A stretch of DNA of 64,000 nt from Nocardia anocheti (GTDB taxonomy: Bacteria > Actinomycetota > Actinomycetes > Mycobacteriales > Mycobacteriaceae): positions 124,001 through 188,000 of the forward strand of contig NZ_JAQQFV010000010.1 in assembly GCF_029675105.1 (NCBI RefSeq), read 5' to 3'. Each line of letters opens with the position of its first letter. Position 1 is the stretch's first letter. The translations under genes and the position numbers were made by a program. The notes under the pieces were generated by a model. The model did no database searches. It was not told the origin of the DNA and was given only the letters and a program-made list of their open reading frames with translations. This document shows, in pieces, positions 1 to 8,765 of the stretch.

Positions 1-82
1 CCAAACCCCGCGCGGCGCAGAACAACGCCGTCGCCAGTCCGACCGGGCCGCCGCCCGCGACGAGTACATCGCTGTGTCTCAC
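1..82 (-). CDS. FAD-dependent monooxygenase, N-terminal fragment at window edge
   Basis: Only the first 27 codons are in the window; the gene continues past the left edge. The reading frame opens with GTG at 82 and shows a Rossmann dinucleotide-binding strand, VLVAGGGPVGLATAL (GxGxxG-type). This form is typical of the aromatic hydroxylase (PHBH-like, FAD_binding_3) group. Siderophore amine N-hydroxylases usually begin differently, so an N-hydroxylase is less likely. The GTG overlaps the stop of the upstream AMP ligase (GTGA), so it is the last visible gene of the operon starting at 3953. The substrate cannot be told from this fragment. Confidence 0.7.
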   Translation of the reverse strand, partial: MRHSDVLVAGGGPVGLATALFCAARGL

Positions 83-1524
83 GCGGACGCTCCCACGGCG
101 ATCGGCGCGGGCAGCTCCCGCCGCAGCACCTTCCCGGTGCCGTTGAGCGGCAGTTCGGGTAGCAGCACGAGCCGACGCGGCAGTTTGTAGGCGGCCAGAT
201 GCGGGCGGCAGAATTCCGTGATCTGCGTCAGGGACGGCCGGGTGCCTGCCCTCGGCACGATCCAGGCGCAGGTGATCTCGCCCCGCACCGGGTCCGCCAG
301 TCCGGCGACGGCGACCTCGGCGACATCCGGATGTCGCGCCACCACCCGCTCCACCTCGGCGGGATAGACGCTGAACCCGCCGCTGAGCACGACTTCCTTG
401 GTGCGGCCCACCACGCGAACCCGTCCGTAGGCATCGACGCTGCCCAGATCGCCGGTGGGCAGCCACCCGTCCACCGTGACCGGGCCCGCGCCGAGGTGCC
501 CCGCCGTCACCATCGGACCGGCGATCCACAATTCACCGATGCCCGAATCATCCTGGGGGACAGCGGTTGTCCGTAGGCGCACGTCGGGCATCGCGGTGCC
601 CGTGGTGCCGTGCCGGTCGGGCAGGTCCGGCGCGGCCAGTGTCGCGAACCCGGCGAGTTCGGTCATCCCCCACCCCTCGACGAACGCGCCGCCCATCCTC
701 GCCTCCCATTCCCGGGCCAGATCGGCACCGGCGCCCTGCCCCGCCGACACCACACACCGCAGGCGCGACAACCTCGGCGCGGTGTCGGCGCCTCGGGTCG
801 ACCTCGCAACCACGTCGAGCAGCCGCCGGTACATGGTCGGCACCCCGGCCAGCACCGTCGCACCCCAGCGATCCGCCGCTTCGAGCAGGCGGGCCTCGTC
901 GAACCGGGCCAGCTGCACCAGCGTCGCCCCCGACGCGAGCGCGGCATTGAGCACATTCGTCCCGTAGGAATGCGCGAGTGGGAGCGCGGTGACGACGACA
1001 TCGTCGGCGTGCCAGCCCAGCCGTTCCGCCAGGTTGTCGCCGCCGAGCGCGATGGCTCGCCGAGACTGGAGAACGCCCTTCGGGCGCCCGGTGGTGCCCG
1101 AGGTGTAGGCGATGGTCGCGGTGTCGGGCGCGCATTCCGGTCCCGGCGTGATCGTGGCACGGGTCGCCCGGCCGTCCGGCCAGAACACCCGATCGGGGAA
1201 CCGGGCGGCCAGAGCCCCGACCATGCGCGCGGGAACGAGGGCCAGCCGGGCGCCGGAATCCTCGAGCACATGGGCGATTTCGTTGATCGCCGATCCCGCG
1301 TTCATCGGCACGCTCACCGCCCCGAGCGCGGCGAGCGCGCGATAGACCGCCACCCAGCCCATGTCGTCGGGCAGACACAGCACCACCGTGGTGCCGGGCC
1401 CGACGCCCACGGCTGTCAGCTCACGGGTGGCGGTGTCCACCAGCTGTTCGAGGACCGCGTCGTCGTAGCGGCCCGAGTCCGTCACCAGCACGAACAACCT
1501 CCTGTCGGGGTGGTCTCGGCACAC
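79..1524 (-). CDS. AMP-dependent acyl/aryl ligase (ANL superfamily)
   Basis: A 481-residue adenylate-forming enzyme that would activate a carboxylic acid as acyl-AMP and probably transfer it to CoA or a carrier. Visible motifs are the P-loop YTSGTTGRPKG (about 140-150), the A5-like VEGWGMTE (about 282), PTGDLG (about 350), and NGTGKVLRREL near the C-terminus, with the expected catalytic lysine at about 465. It is slightly shorter than typical 500-550 residue ligases, mostly at the N-terminus. The GTG start lies 3 nt after the stop of the acetyltransferase gene, and its own stop overlaps the monooxygenase start. No carrier protein is fused or visible nearby. The acid substrate is unknown. Confidence 0.85.
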   Translation of the reverse strand: MCRDHPDRRLFVLVTDSGRYDDAVLEQLVDTATRELTAVGVGPGTTVVLCLPDDMGWVAVYRALAALGAVSVPMNAGSAINEIAHVLEDSGARLALVPARMVGALAARFPDRVFWPDGRATRATITPGPECAPDTATIAYTSGTTGRPKGVLQSRRAIALGGDNLAERLGWHADDVVVTALPLAHSYGTNVLNAALASGATLVQLARFDEARLLEAADRWGATVLAGVPTMYRRLLDVVARSTRGADTAPRLSRLRCVVSAGQGAGADLAREWEARMGGAFVEGWGMTELAGFATLAAPDLPDRHGTTGTAMPDVRLRTTAVPQDDSGIGELWIAGPMVTAGHLGAGPVTVDGWLPTGDLGSVDAYGRVRVVGRTKEVVLSGGFSVYPAEVERVVARHPDVAEVAVAGLADPVRGEITCAWIVPRAGTRPSLTQITEFCRPHLAAYKLPRRLVLLPELPLNGTGKVLRRELPAPIAVGASA

Positions 1525-1527
1525 CGA

Positions 1528-2793
1528 TCACAGAACGTAGGAAAGGAACGGCGCGCGTTCCGGGGTGGCCATGGCGTCCCACAGCCGCACCTGCCGGTGC
1601 TCGCCACGGATCTGCCCGGCCTGATACAGCCCGGCCGCCGGGGTACCGCCCAGCACGATCGCGCCCATGGCCGACACATCGAGTTCCAGATCGGGCGCGG
1701 TGGTGGTGCGGTGGCATACGCCGACTCCCTTGTCGACGTCGAGGTGATAGGTGCCGTCGGCCCAGCCGCGCGCGTCGTGCACGCGCAGGGTCAGCGCGCC
1801 GTCGGCCGCCCAGGAACGGGCGGACAGGATCGCCGGGACGTCGAGCAGGCGCAGCCACAGAGCGTCCCGTCGACGGCCGCGCAGCCAGCGGGCATCGGTG
1901 ACCCACCAGCGCAGCGGATCGTCCACGGGCAGTCGCGGCACTCGGATCTCGCTGGCCATGTCGATCGAGAACAGGAACCGCCACAGCGCGCCCGCCGCCT
2001 CCGGATCCACGGCCAGGAAGTCGATCACGTGCACGACCCCGTCGGGTGCCTTGTCGACGGACCAGTCGGCGACGACGCGGTAGGAGACGAACCCGCGCCC
2101 GTCGATCACCGCGCACTGCCGGACCCCGGTCCCGGGATCGCCGAGTGTGCACAGCGCGTCGAGCGTGGGGGAGGACGGGTCGGTGCGCAACCTGTCCCAG
2201 AACCCCTGCGGCGGAATCAGTTCCCCGGGCGCCTGGCGCGCGCGGCGGGTGAAGACGTCCCTGGCGGCGTCGCGGGCCCGCTCGCCCGTGACGCGACGCG
2301 GCCGGATGCCCGCGCCCGGCGTGTCCTCGCGCAGCCCGGCGCGGCGCACGTCGATGCGCATCCCCTCGTACCACGCGGCGGGCCCGTGTCCGAAGCGCCG
2401 GTAGATGGGCCATTCCGAGGGCCAGTCGGCGCAGGTCACCTTGCCCTCGTCGACGGCGCGGGCGTAGATCCGGTCGAGCAGGTGGGTCATCAGACCGCGC
2501 CGCGTCTGCGTCGCGTGACAGAACCCGCCCGTGCCGATGGCCGCGGGCACGCGGGCGCCGCCGGGCAGCACGAGTTCGGTGTGCAGGGAGGTGTTCGTGG
2601 CGACGATGCCGTCGGCGTCGGCGATGGCGAGTCCGCGTTCGGGCGGAAAGGTCCGCCGGTAGAAGTCGAGCACGGCGGGGTCGGTGCCCAGCGGTTCGGC
2701 GAGCGCGGTGAGCCAGCAGTTCAGCCACTCGGGGTAGCGGTCCTCCGGAATGCCCTCGAGGTACTCGAATTCCGTGGGTAGGGCACGTGTCAT
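1528..2793 (-). CDS. Eis-like GNAT N-acetyltransferase
   Basis: A 421-residue protein with the Eis layout. The N-terminal GNAT region has an acetyl-CoA loop around GFCHATQTRRGLMTHLL, followed by a second GNAT-like domain with DFLAVDPEAAGALWRFL and a C-terminal sterol-carrier-like domain ending FLSYVL. Eis-family enzymes acetylate amines, including aminoglycosides, and use the C-terminal carboxylate in catalysis. The start is the ATG that overlaps the decarboxylase stop (ATGA), so translation is probably coupled. An operon that makes a diamine next to an amine acetyltransferase suggests the decarboxylation product or a derivative is acylated; this is an inference. A longer open frame upstream of this ATG runs antisense-like through the decarboxylase and was not used. 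Confidence 0.8.
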   Translation of the reverse strand: MTRALPTEFEYLEGIPEDRYPEWLNCWLTALAEPLGTDPAVLDFYRRTFPPERGLAIADADGIVATNTSLHTELVLPGGARVPAAIGTGGFCHATQTRRGLMTHLLDRIYARAVDEGKVTCADWPSEWPIYRRFGHGPAAWYEGMRIDVRRAGLREDTPGAGIRPRRVTGERARDAARDVFTRRARQAPGELIPPQGFWDRLRTDPSSPTLDALCTLGDPGTGVRQCAVIDGRGFVSYRVVADWSVDKAPDGVVHVIDFLAVDPEAAGALWRFLFSIDMASEIRVPRLPVDDPLRWWVTDARWLRGRRRDALWLRLLDVPAILSARSWAADGALTLRVHDARGWADGTYHLDVDKGVGVCHRTTTAPDLELDVSAMGAIVLGGTPAAGLYQAGQIRGEHRQVRLWDAMATPERAPFLSYVL

Positions 2794-3953
2794 CGGCTGA
2801 CCTCCATCGCTCGGGCGGGCAGGACATGGAGCGGCGGCGCCGGATAGCCACAGAAGTCGGGGGTGACCATGGTGGCGCAGTAGGCGCCGGTCGACCCGAT
2901 GAGCACCCGGTCGCCCGGTGCCAGCGCCACCGGCAGCCGATACGGGGTGGTGACCCGCAGTTCGTCGAGCGGATCGCAGGACGGGCCGTGCAGCACCACC
3001 GGACGATCCGGCGCGTCCGCGGCATGGTCGAGGGCCTCGACGGGGTACTCCACGTCGCCGAGCAGGCACTCGATCAGCCCCGCGTTCCAGATCCCGGCAT
3101 CGAGCACCACCCGCACCAGTCCGTCGCGCTCGACCACCGACTTCACCCGCGCCACCGTGATTCCCGCCTCGGCGACCAGGCTGCGTCCCGGCTCGAACAC
3201 CACATCGAGGTCGGTCGCGTCGAAGTGGTCGTCGATCGCCGCGAAGATCGTGGCCACGCAGTCCGCCACCGAGGGCACCGCCCGCCGATACGTCGCGGGG
3301 ATCCCGCCACCGACATCGAGCACGCGCAGGCTGCTCACGCCCGCCGCGCGGATCGCCGTCCACACGCCCGCCGCGCGCTCGACGGCGATTCGCCACTGGC
3401 TCGGATCGGTCTGCTGACTGCCGACATGCCATGTCAGCCCGGCCATATCCAGGCCCATCCCCTCGGCCAGCCGCGCCAGTTCCACCGCTTCGTCCGCGCC
3501 GCAACCGAATCGGGCGGTCATCGACAGCGCGGCGCCCCTCGGCGCGCAGACCAGGCGCAGCAGCACCGAGGCGCCGGGCGCGTGCCGACCCAGTCGCGTG
3601 AGTTCGGCCGCCGAGTCGGCGCAGAACATCCGGACGCCGAGTGCGAACGCTTCGGCGATCTCGCGCTCGTCGCGCACCACATTGCTGTGCGAGATCCGTT
3701 CCGGCGGACAACCCGCCGCCAGCGCCAGGTGGATCTCCGCGGTGGACGCCACATCCAGGCTCGCGCCGCCTCGCAGCAGCGCCGTGAGTACCTGTGGTTC
3801 CGGTCGGGCCTTCACCGCGAACTGCACTCGTCCACGTCCGGCGAGTGCGGTGCGGTATCGGTCGTGCGCGTGCTCCACCGCGTCGATATCGAGAGCCGCG
3901 TAGGGTGTTTCGGATTCCAGCCGGGCGAAGCGACGCAATCGGTCACTCGGCAT
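2790..3953 (-). CDS. Type III (alanine racemase fold) PLP-dependent amino acid decarboxylase
   Basis: A 387-residue fold-type III decarboxylase of the ornithine/lysine/diaminopimelate group. The PLP lysine sits in QFAVKARP (Lys48). HVGSQQ, GGGIPATY (phosphate-binding glycines) and FEPGRSLVAEAG follow in order, and HGPSCDPLDEL carries the Cys-Asp pair that completes the active site across the dimer in ornithine and lysine decarboxylases. This Cys-Asp form fits ornithine/lysine-type better than diaminopimelate-type, though the substrate is not proven. ATG 3953 is preceded by a strong GGAAGGAGA ribosome site, so the longer in-frame start at 4034 was rejected. It is the first gene of the leftward operon and likely supplies a diamine precursor. 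Confidence 0.85.
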   Translation of the reverse strand: MPSDRLRRFARLESETPYAALDIDAVEHAHDRYRTALAGRGRVQFAVKARPEPQVLTALLRGGASLDVASTAEIHLALAAGCPPERISHSNVVRDEREIAEAFALGVRMFCADSAAELTRLGRHAPGASVLLRLVCAPRGAALSMTARFGCGADEAVELARLAEGMGLDMAGLTWHVGSQQTDPSQWRIAVERAAGVWTAIRAAGVSSLRVLDVGGGIPATYRRAVPSVADCVATIFAAIDDHFDATDLDVVFEPGRSLVAEAGITVARVKSVVERDGLVRVVLDAGIWNAGLIECLLGDVEYPVEALDHAADAPDRPVVLHGPSCDPLDELRVTTPYRLPVALAPGDRVLIGSTGAYCATMVTPDFCGYPAPPLHVLPARAMEVSR

Positions 3954-4373
3954 CCAAGGATCTCCTTCCGGTGAGCAGAGCATCGGCAGGACAAGCACTT
4001 TCGAAACCGAACGCACCCTACACGGCGTCACCACCGACGATTACGCGCAGCCCAGCTACCTCCCGGTGACCTTCGTGTCGCCCGTTGCCTCGCCCGCCTC
4101 GGCGACGCCCCAGACCGCCGTCAGTCCGGGTGGTAGCGCCGCGAGGACGGCTTCGAATTCGGTCTGGCGCGGATCCTCGATGGCATCGAGACCTACCTGC
4201 GAGGCTGAGCCGCGTATCTCGGCTGGGTCAGTCGTTGTCCAGCGGGGGAGTGGTCCACGTGCTCCAGCTGACAGGCCCGATCGACGCCGCCCTCGCCGAA
4301 CGGGGACTGCGTCGGCGCGTGGTTGTCCGCGACGTATTCGTCCGGGCGACAGCGGTTTCCGAGGAGGCGTAGC
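3954..4373. other. Intergenic stretch with decayed gene fragments
   Basis: This holds the promoter of the decarboxylase operon (minus strand) and no intact gene. Two plus-strand pieces look like debris. One is the TetR-like tail listed separately. The other, at about 4250-4372, reads TGPIDAALAERGLRRRVVVRD and recalls a LysR effector-domain segment, ending in a stop at 4370-4372. No convincing iron box was seen upstream of 3953. Confidence 0.35.
4137..4208 (+). pseudogene. TetR regulator C-terminal remnant
   Basis: The frame reads RREDGFEFGLARILDGIETYL and stops with TGA at 4206-4208. The FEFGLxRxLDGI pattern is the usual last helix of many TetR regulators. The frame is closed by a stop at 4134-4136, so only about 23 codons survive. 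DrrAB-type exporters are often paired with a TetR gene, so this may be what remains of the regulator of the exporter at 4374-6924. That link is an inference. Confidence 0.45.
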
Positions 4374-5171
4374 TCAGCGTCCGTGTCGACGGTATCCGCG
4401 AATGGCGAGCGTCGCGAACACCACGGTCAACCCGACCGTCCACGCCAACGCGCGTGCGGCGGGCGCCGCGATCGGGCCGGACGATGCCAGCCCGCGCATC
4501 GCCTCCACTACCGACGACACCGGGTTGGCGGCGGCGACGGGTTGGATCCACGAGGGTAGATCCTGGCGGGGGACGAAGCCCGTCGACAGGAACGAGGCCA
4601 CCAGCAGGATCGCGTTGAGGGCCGAACCGACCGCCTCGCCGGACTTGGCGTGGACCGCGATCGCCACCATCATCCAGGCGACGCCGGTACCGAAGACCAA
4701 GGGCAGCGCGAGAAATCCGAGCGCGCCGAGAACCCCGCCGGTGAACCGGAAGCCGAGCAGGTACCCCACGCCGACCACCGCGAGCAGGGTGATGAGATTG
4801 CGGACCGCGTCACCGGCGATGCGCCCGATCAGCGGCGCCGACCGGGCGATCGGCATCGCCCGCAGCCGTCGGTCGAAACCGGATTGCAGGTCGTCGTAGG
4901 TCGTCATGGCGGTGCCGAGCCCGGCGAACATGATGCCCATCACGGCGAACAGCGGCAGGCTGAAGTTCACGTAGTCGGCCCGACTCCCGCCGGGCGCGAC
5001 CAGCGAGCCGAACGACACCGTGATCAGCACCAGCAGGATGAGCGGGAAGAACGTCGCCATCATCAGCAGGACGGGATTGCGCAACGTCACCCGGATGGCA
5101 CGGACGGTGAGCGACCATCCGTCGAGCAGGACCTGCGGGCGCGGTCCCGTCGCGGTGTGGGGTTCGTTCAC
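4374..5171 (-). CDS. ABC-2 type exporter permease (DrrB-like), second subunit
   Basis: A 265-residue integral membrane protein with about six hydrophobic segments and the ABC-2 transporter layout: a cytoplasmic N-terminus, TM1 around LLMMATFFPLILLVLI, a loop with FDRRLRAMPIARSAP, then four more helices. GTG 5171 overlaps the stop of the first permease (GTGA), so it is the third gene of the ATPase-permease-permease operon. Together with its partner it should form the membrane channel of a DrrAB-like efflux pump. The iron box in front of the operon suggests export of an iron-related metabolite such as a siderophore, but the substrate is not shown by sequence. Confidence 0.85.
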   Translation of the reverse strand: MNEPHTATGPRPQVLLDGWSLTVRAIRVTLRNPVLLMMATFFPLILLVLITVSFGSLVAPGGSRADYVNFSLPLFAVMGIMFAGLGTAMTTYDDLQSGFDRRLRAMPIARSAPLIGRIAGDAVRNLITLLAVVGVGYLLGFRFTGGVLGALGFLALPLVFGTGVAWMMVAIAVHAKSGEAVGSALNAILLVASFLSTGFVPRQDLPSWIQPVAAANPVSSVVEAMRGLASSGPIAAPAARALAWTVGLTVVFATLAIRGYRRHGR

Positions 5172-5977
5172 AGCGACCTCCGATAGGTCCGGGCCGCGAG
5201 CGCGACACACACGAGGAATCCGCCGCCCAGCCACAGCAGGGCGATCGTGACCGGCTTGGCGACGGCCGCGTCGGAGTCGGCCAGCGCGCGCAACGCGTCG
5301 GCGGTGCGGCTGAGCGGTTGGTTGGCGACGAACGGTTGCAGCCAGCCGGGGAACGCTTCGGTCGGGGTGAAGGCGTTCGACACCAGCAGGAACGGGAAGA
5401 AGATGACATTGGTGATCACCTGCACCGAATCCACCTTGCCCGCCGCGAAACCGATCGCGATGAACCCGGTGCACACCACCGCCGCGAAGAACAGCGCGAC
5501 GAGCACGAACCCGATCGACGCGAGCACCCCGCCACCGAGCCGGAAACCCATGACGGCCCCGGCGGGCAGCAGCACCGCGATCGTCAGCAGCGCACGGCTC
5601 AGTTCCGCGCCGACCAGACCGAGGACGGGCGCGAGCGGAGAGACCGCCATGGAGCGGAGCCTGCGGATCATGCCGCCGGTGACGTCCTCGACCGACAGGA
5701 TCGCCGCCGACATGGCCGTGAACAACATGGCCTGCAGGATCACCGCGGGCAGCAGATACTGCCCGTAGTCACTGCCGATGCGGCGCTCGACCACCGTGCC
5801 GAACACGACATAGAACATCGTCGCGAACACCAGCGGCAGCACGACGGCACCGATGATCGACGCGGGCCGTCGGCTCATCAACCGCAGGTGGCGCCCGGCC
5901 AGGATCGCGGTGTCGGCCAACGCCGAGGGATGCGGGCGTGGCGTCGCGCCGACGGTGTCCGGCGCGGCGCTCGTCAC
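5168..5977 (-). CDS. ABC-2 type exporter permease (DrrB-like), first subunit
   Basis: A 269-residue ABC-2 permease: TM1 around IIGAVVLPLVFATMFYVVF, the conserved cytoplasmic patch EDVTGGMIRRLRSMAVSPLAP, and further helices up to the C-terminal RTYRRSL. It resembles the neighbouring permease, with the same RRLRxMxxxxxAP loop and the closing xxFPGWLQP segment, so the two probably arose by duplication and pair as a heterodimer. Its ATG overlaps the ATPase stop (ATGA), and its stop overlaps the next GTG. Having two distinct half-channels is common in daunorubicin-type exporters of actinomycetes. Confidence 0.87.
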   Translation of the reverse strand: MTSAAPDTVGATPRPHPSALADTAILAGRHLRLMSRRPASIIGAVVLPLVFATMFYVVFGTVVERRIGSDYGQYLLPAVILQAMLFTAMSAAILSVEDVTGGMIRRLRSMAVSPLAPVLGLVGAELSRALLTIAVLLPAGAVMGFRLGGGVLASIGFVLVALFFAAVVCTGFIAIGFAAGKVDSVQVITNVIFFPFLLVSNAFTPTEAFPGWLQPFVANQPLSRTADALRALADSDAAVAKPVTIALLWLGGGFLVCVALAARTYRRSL

Positions 5978-6924
5978 GGGGTGTCCTCGGGTTCGCCGGA
6001 GACGCTCGGGTGCCCGGTCAGGCGGAAGAACACGTCGTCGAGGGTCGGGCGGCGCAGGGCGATGTCGTCGACGGCGATCTCGGCGGCGTCGAGCTTGCGC
6101 ACGACCTCGACCAGCGTCGCGGCACCCGAGGCGGCGACGGCGATCCCGTCGGACTGTTCGGCGAACCCGGTCATGTCCGCCAGCACGGCGGCGATCCGGG
6201 GACGCTCGTCCTCGGCCGCGGTGATGTGGCAGACCGAACCACCGGCCTGGTCCTTGAGTTCGTCGGCGGTGCCGTCGGCGATGACCCGGCCGTGGTCGAC
6301 CACCACGATCCGGTCGGCCAATTCGTCGGCCTCATCGAGGTATTGGGTGGTGAGCAGGATGGTCATGCCGTCGTCGCGCAGATCCCGGACCACGTCCCAC
6401 AGCACCGCGCGGCTGCGCGGGTCGAGGCCGGTGGTCGGTTCGTCGAGGAACAGCACTTCGGGCTTGCCGATCAGGGAGGCGGCCAGGTCGAGTCGTCGCC
6501 GCATCCCGCCGGAGAAGGTGCCGCTGCGCCGGTCGGCGGCCTCGGTGAGGTCGAAGCGCTCCAGGAGTTCCTCGGCGCGCCGAACCGCCTGCCCGCGTCC
6601 CAGTTTCAGCAGCCGCCCGAACAGGGTGAGGTTCTCGCGGGCGGTGAGATTCTCGTCCAGGGCGACGAACTGACCGGTCAGCCCGATCACCGACCGCACC
6701 GCCCCGGCCTCGGCCACCACATCGTGACCGGCCACCCGCGCCCGCCCCTCGTCGGGGACCAGCAATGTGGTCAGTACATCGATCGTCGTCGTCTTTCCCG
6801 CCCCGTTCGGTCCGAGCACCCCCGCGATGGTGCCCCGCTCCACCGCGAAACCGAGCCCATCGAGCGCGGTCACCCCGCCGAACCGTTTGACGAGACCTTC
6901 TGCCTCCACGGCATAGTCCACCAT
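5974..6924 (-). CDS. ABC exporter ATPase (DrrA-like)
   Basis: A 316-residue ATP-binding subunit. Visible elements are Walker A GPNGAGKTTT (about 39-48), Q-loop TGQF, signature FSGGMRRRLDLA, Walker B VLFLDEPTTGLD and the H-loop region LLTTQYLDEADEL. The roughly 75-residue C-terminal extension after the NBD is usual for DrrA. It energises the two downstream permeases. The iron box at 6924-6942 touches the start codon, so the transcript is probably repressed by an IdeR/DtxR protein when iron is plentiful. Confidence 0.9.
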   Translation of the reverse strand: MVDYAVEAEGLVKRFGGVTALDGLGFAVERGTIAGVLGPNGAGKTTTIDVLTTLLVPDEGRARVAGHDVVAEAGAVRSVIGLTGQFVALDENLTARENLTLFGRLLKLGRGQAVRRAEELLERFDLTEAADRRSGTFSGGMRRRLDLAASLIGKPEVLFLDEPTTGLDPRSRAVLWDVVRDLRDDGMTILLTTQYLDEADELADRIVVVDHGRVIADGTADELKDQAGGSVCHITAAEDERPRIAAVLADMTGFAEQSDGIAVAASGAATLVEVVRKLDAAEIAVDDIALRRPTLDDVFFRLTGHPSVSGEPEDTP

Positions 6925-6942
6925 GAAGTAAACCTAACCTAA
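6924..6942 (-). promoter_or_regulatory. IdeR/DtxR-type iron box at the exporter operon start
   Basis: On the minus strand the site reads TTAGGTTAGGTTTACTTCA, matching 14 of 19 positions of the IdeR consensus TTAGGTTAGSCTAACCTAA. It ends at the ATG of the DrrA-like gene and covers the place where a ribosome site should be. Binding there would block initiation under iron-replete conditions. Confidence 0.8.
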
Positions 6943-7055
6943 CTTTGCCTGAATTGGCCAGGGCGTCACGGCATCCGGTGACCGCATCGGCGCACCCACC
7001 GCCCTGACCGTCATCGACACCGGCACGGTGAGGTAGGTCCGCAGGAGGGTAGAAG

Positions 7056-8765
7056 TCAGCCCGCGCCGAGCATGCGGGTGAACGCGCCGTCGCGGCTCGC
7101 CAGCAGGTGGGGTGCGCCGGATTCCACCACCCGGCCGTCGCGGAGCACGACGACGTGGTCCGCGGACATGATCGTGTGCAGGCGATGGGCGGCGATGACG
7201 AGAGTCCGCTGTCCGGCCATCCCGGACAACCACTGCTGGACGACCGATTCCGAGATCGGGTCGAGCGCCGCGGTGGCTTCGTCGAGGACGATGACCGCCG
7301 GGTCCTGCACCGCGATCCGGGTCAGGTGCACGCGCTGCTGCTCGCCGCCGGACAGTCGCGCGCCGTGCGCGCCCACCACGGTGTTCCAGCCGTCGGGCAG
7401 CCGCTCGATGACCTCGTCGAGGCCGGAAAGGCGCGCGGCCGCGTCGAGTTCGGCGTCGGAGGCGTCCGGCTCGGCCAGCCGCACATTATCGGCGATCGAC
7501 GCGTCGAGCAGGACCGTCTCGGCCAGCACGCCGCCGACCCGCGCGCACAGCCGCGCGAACCCCACCTCGCGCACGTCCACGCCGCCCACCCGCACCGACC
7601 CCGCGCTCGGGTCGGCGAAGCGCAGGATCAGCCGGAGCAGCGTGCTCTTGCCTGCCCCGGACTCGCCGACCAAGGCCACAGTCGATCGCGGCGGTATGTC
7701 GAGGGAGATGTCGTGCAGCGCGGGTTCCGTGGCCCCGGTGTAACGAAAGCTCACTTTCTCGAGTCGCACGCCGAGGGCGTCGTCGGCGGGCAGCCGGGTG
7801 GGCTCGGCGGGCTCGGGCAGCGGTGGGGTGCCGAGGAATTCGGTGGTCCGGTCGATGGTGGACCGGGAGGTGCGCAGCATCCGGGCGGTCGCGGCGACGG
7901 TGTCGATCGGTTCGGTGAATCGCAGTGCCATGGTCAGCACCGCGATGAGGAGTACCACCGCGTCGGTGGGCGAGTCGAGCAGTCGCGAGCCGGTGACGGC
8001 GATGAGCGCGGCGACGGTCAGATTGACCGCGGTGCCGAAGGCGGCGCGGGCGGCGATCTCGGTGCCGACGCTTACCCGGGAGGTGCGGTCCAGGTCGTCG
8101 AGCGCGTCGGTCAGCAGCGTCTTGCCGAGGGTGTCGCGGTGCGCGGTCCGCAGCGTCGACTGGGACTCGGCGAATTCGATGATGCGCGCGGTGGCCTCGA
8201 CGTCGGCGGCGTGATCGGCCCGCTCCACCCGCTCGAGCGTGCGCGTGGTGACCCGGTGGACTCCATAGAGAACAGGCAGAGCGGCGAGCATGACCAACGC
8301 CGCAGGCAGGCTCGCGAAGGCGGCGAACACCAGCACGATCGCCGGGGTGAGCACACCTCGTGCGAGCGCGGCGAGGTTGAGCAGCACATTGCGGGTGCTG
8401 CTGATCGCGCCCGGCCACAGCAGGGTGATCAGCTCGGCGTTGTGCCGGGGCGAGAACCAGTCCAGCGGCACCCGGCGCAGGTGCGCGATCTCGAGCTCCT
8501 GGATACCCGCCATCGCGTCGAAGGTGGCCCTGGTCGCCTTTCGCGTGGTCCAGGCATTGGCGATCAGTGTGATCGCGGTGGCGATCGCCAGCCCGAGCAG
8601 CCACCAGACGGCGGCGGACGACCCGCGCAGAATCGCGGCCAGCGTGGGTAGGGTCAGCCCGACGGTCACGCCCTCGAGCACGGCATAACCCACCGCCCGG
8701 ACGATCTGATCGCGATACTCGGCGACGGTCTTCGCGTCGAGGACCGACAGCAGATCCTTGATCAC
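7056..8765 (-). CDS. ABC transporter half-molecule, TMD-NBD (IrtB-like)
   Basis: A 569-residue type IV (exporter-fold) ABC half-transporter: an N-terminal six-helix domain (about 1-300), then an NBD with Walker A GESGAGKST, signature LSGGEQQR, and Walker B VIVLDEATAALD with its catalytic Glu. GTG 8765 overlaps the stop of the upstream half-transporter (GTGA), so the two form an obligate heterodimer. The pair resembles mycobacterial IrtAB and YbtPQ, which despite an exporter fold import siderophores. Neither half has the IrtA siderophore-interaction domain. Its position between an iron-boxed exporter and a FecBCDE importer supports a siderophore role; an export role cannot be excluded. Confidence 0.82.
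   Translation of the reverse strand: MIKDLLSVLDAKTVAEYRDQIVRAVGYAVLEGVTVGLTLPTLAAILRGSSAAVWWLLGLAIATAITLIANAWTTRKATRATFDAMAGIQELEIAHLRRVPLDWFSPRHNAELITLLWPGAISSTRNVLLNLAALARGVLTPAIVLVFAAFASLPAALVMLAALPVLYGVHRVTTRTLERVERADHAADVEATARIIEFAESQSTLRTAHRDTLGKTLLTDALDDLDRTSRVSVGTEIAARAAFGTAVNLTVAALIAVTGSRLLDSPTDAVVLLIAVLTMALRFTEPIDTVAATARMLRTSRSTIDRTTEFLGTPPLPEPAEPTRLPADDALGVRLEKVSFRYTGATEPALHDISLDIPPRSTVALVGESGAGKSTLLRLILRFADPSAGSVRVGGVDVREVGFARLCARVGGVLAETVLLDASIADNVRLAEPDASDAELDAAARLSGLDEVIERLPDGWNTVVGAHGARLSGGEQQRVHLTRIAVQDPAVIVLDEATAALDPISESVVQQWLSGMAGQRTLVIAAHRLHTIMSADHVVVLRDGRVVESGAPHLLASRDGAFTRMLGAG

Noticed and set aside
610..2781. A 723-codon plus-strand open frame opposite the AMP ligase and acetyltransferase
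   Set aside because: It is antisense to two clear protein families and has the Arg/Gly/Ala/His-rich composition typical of shadow frames in high-GC DNA.
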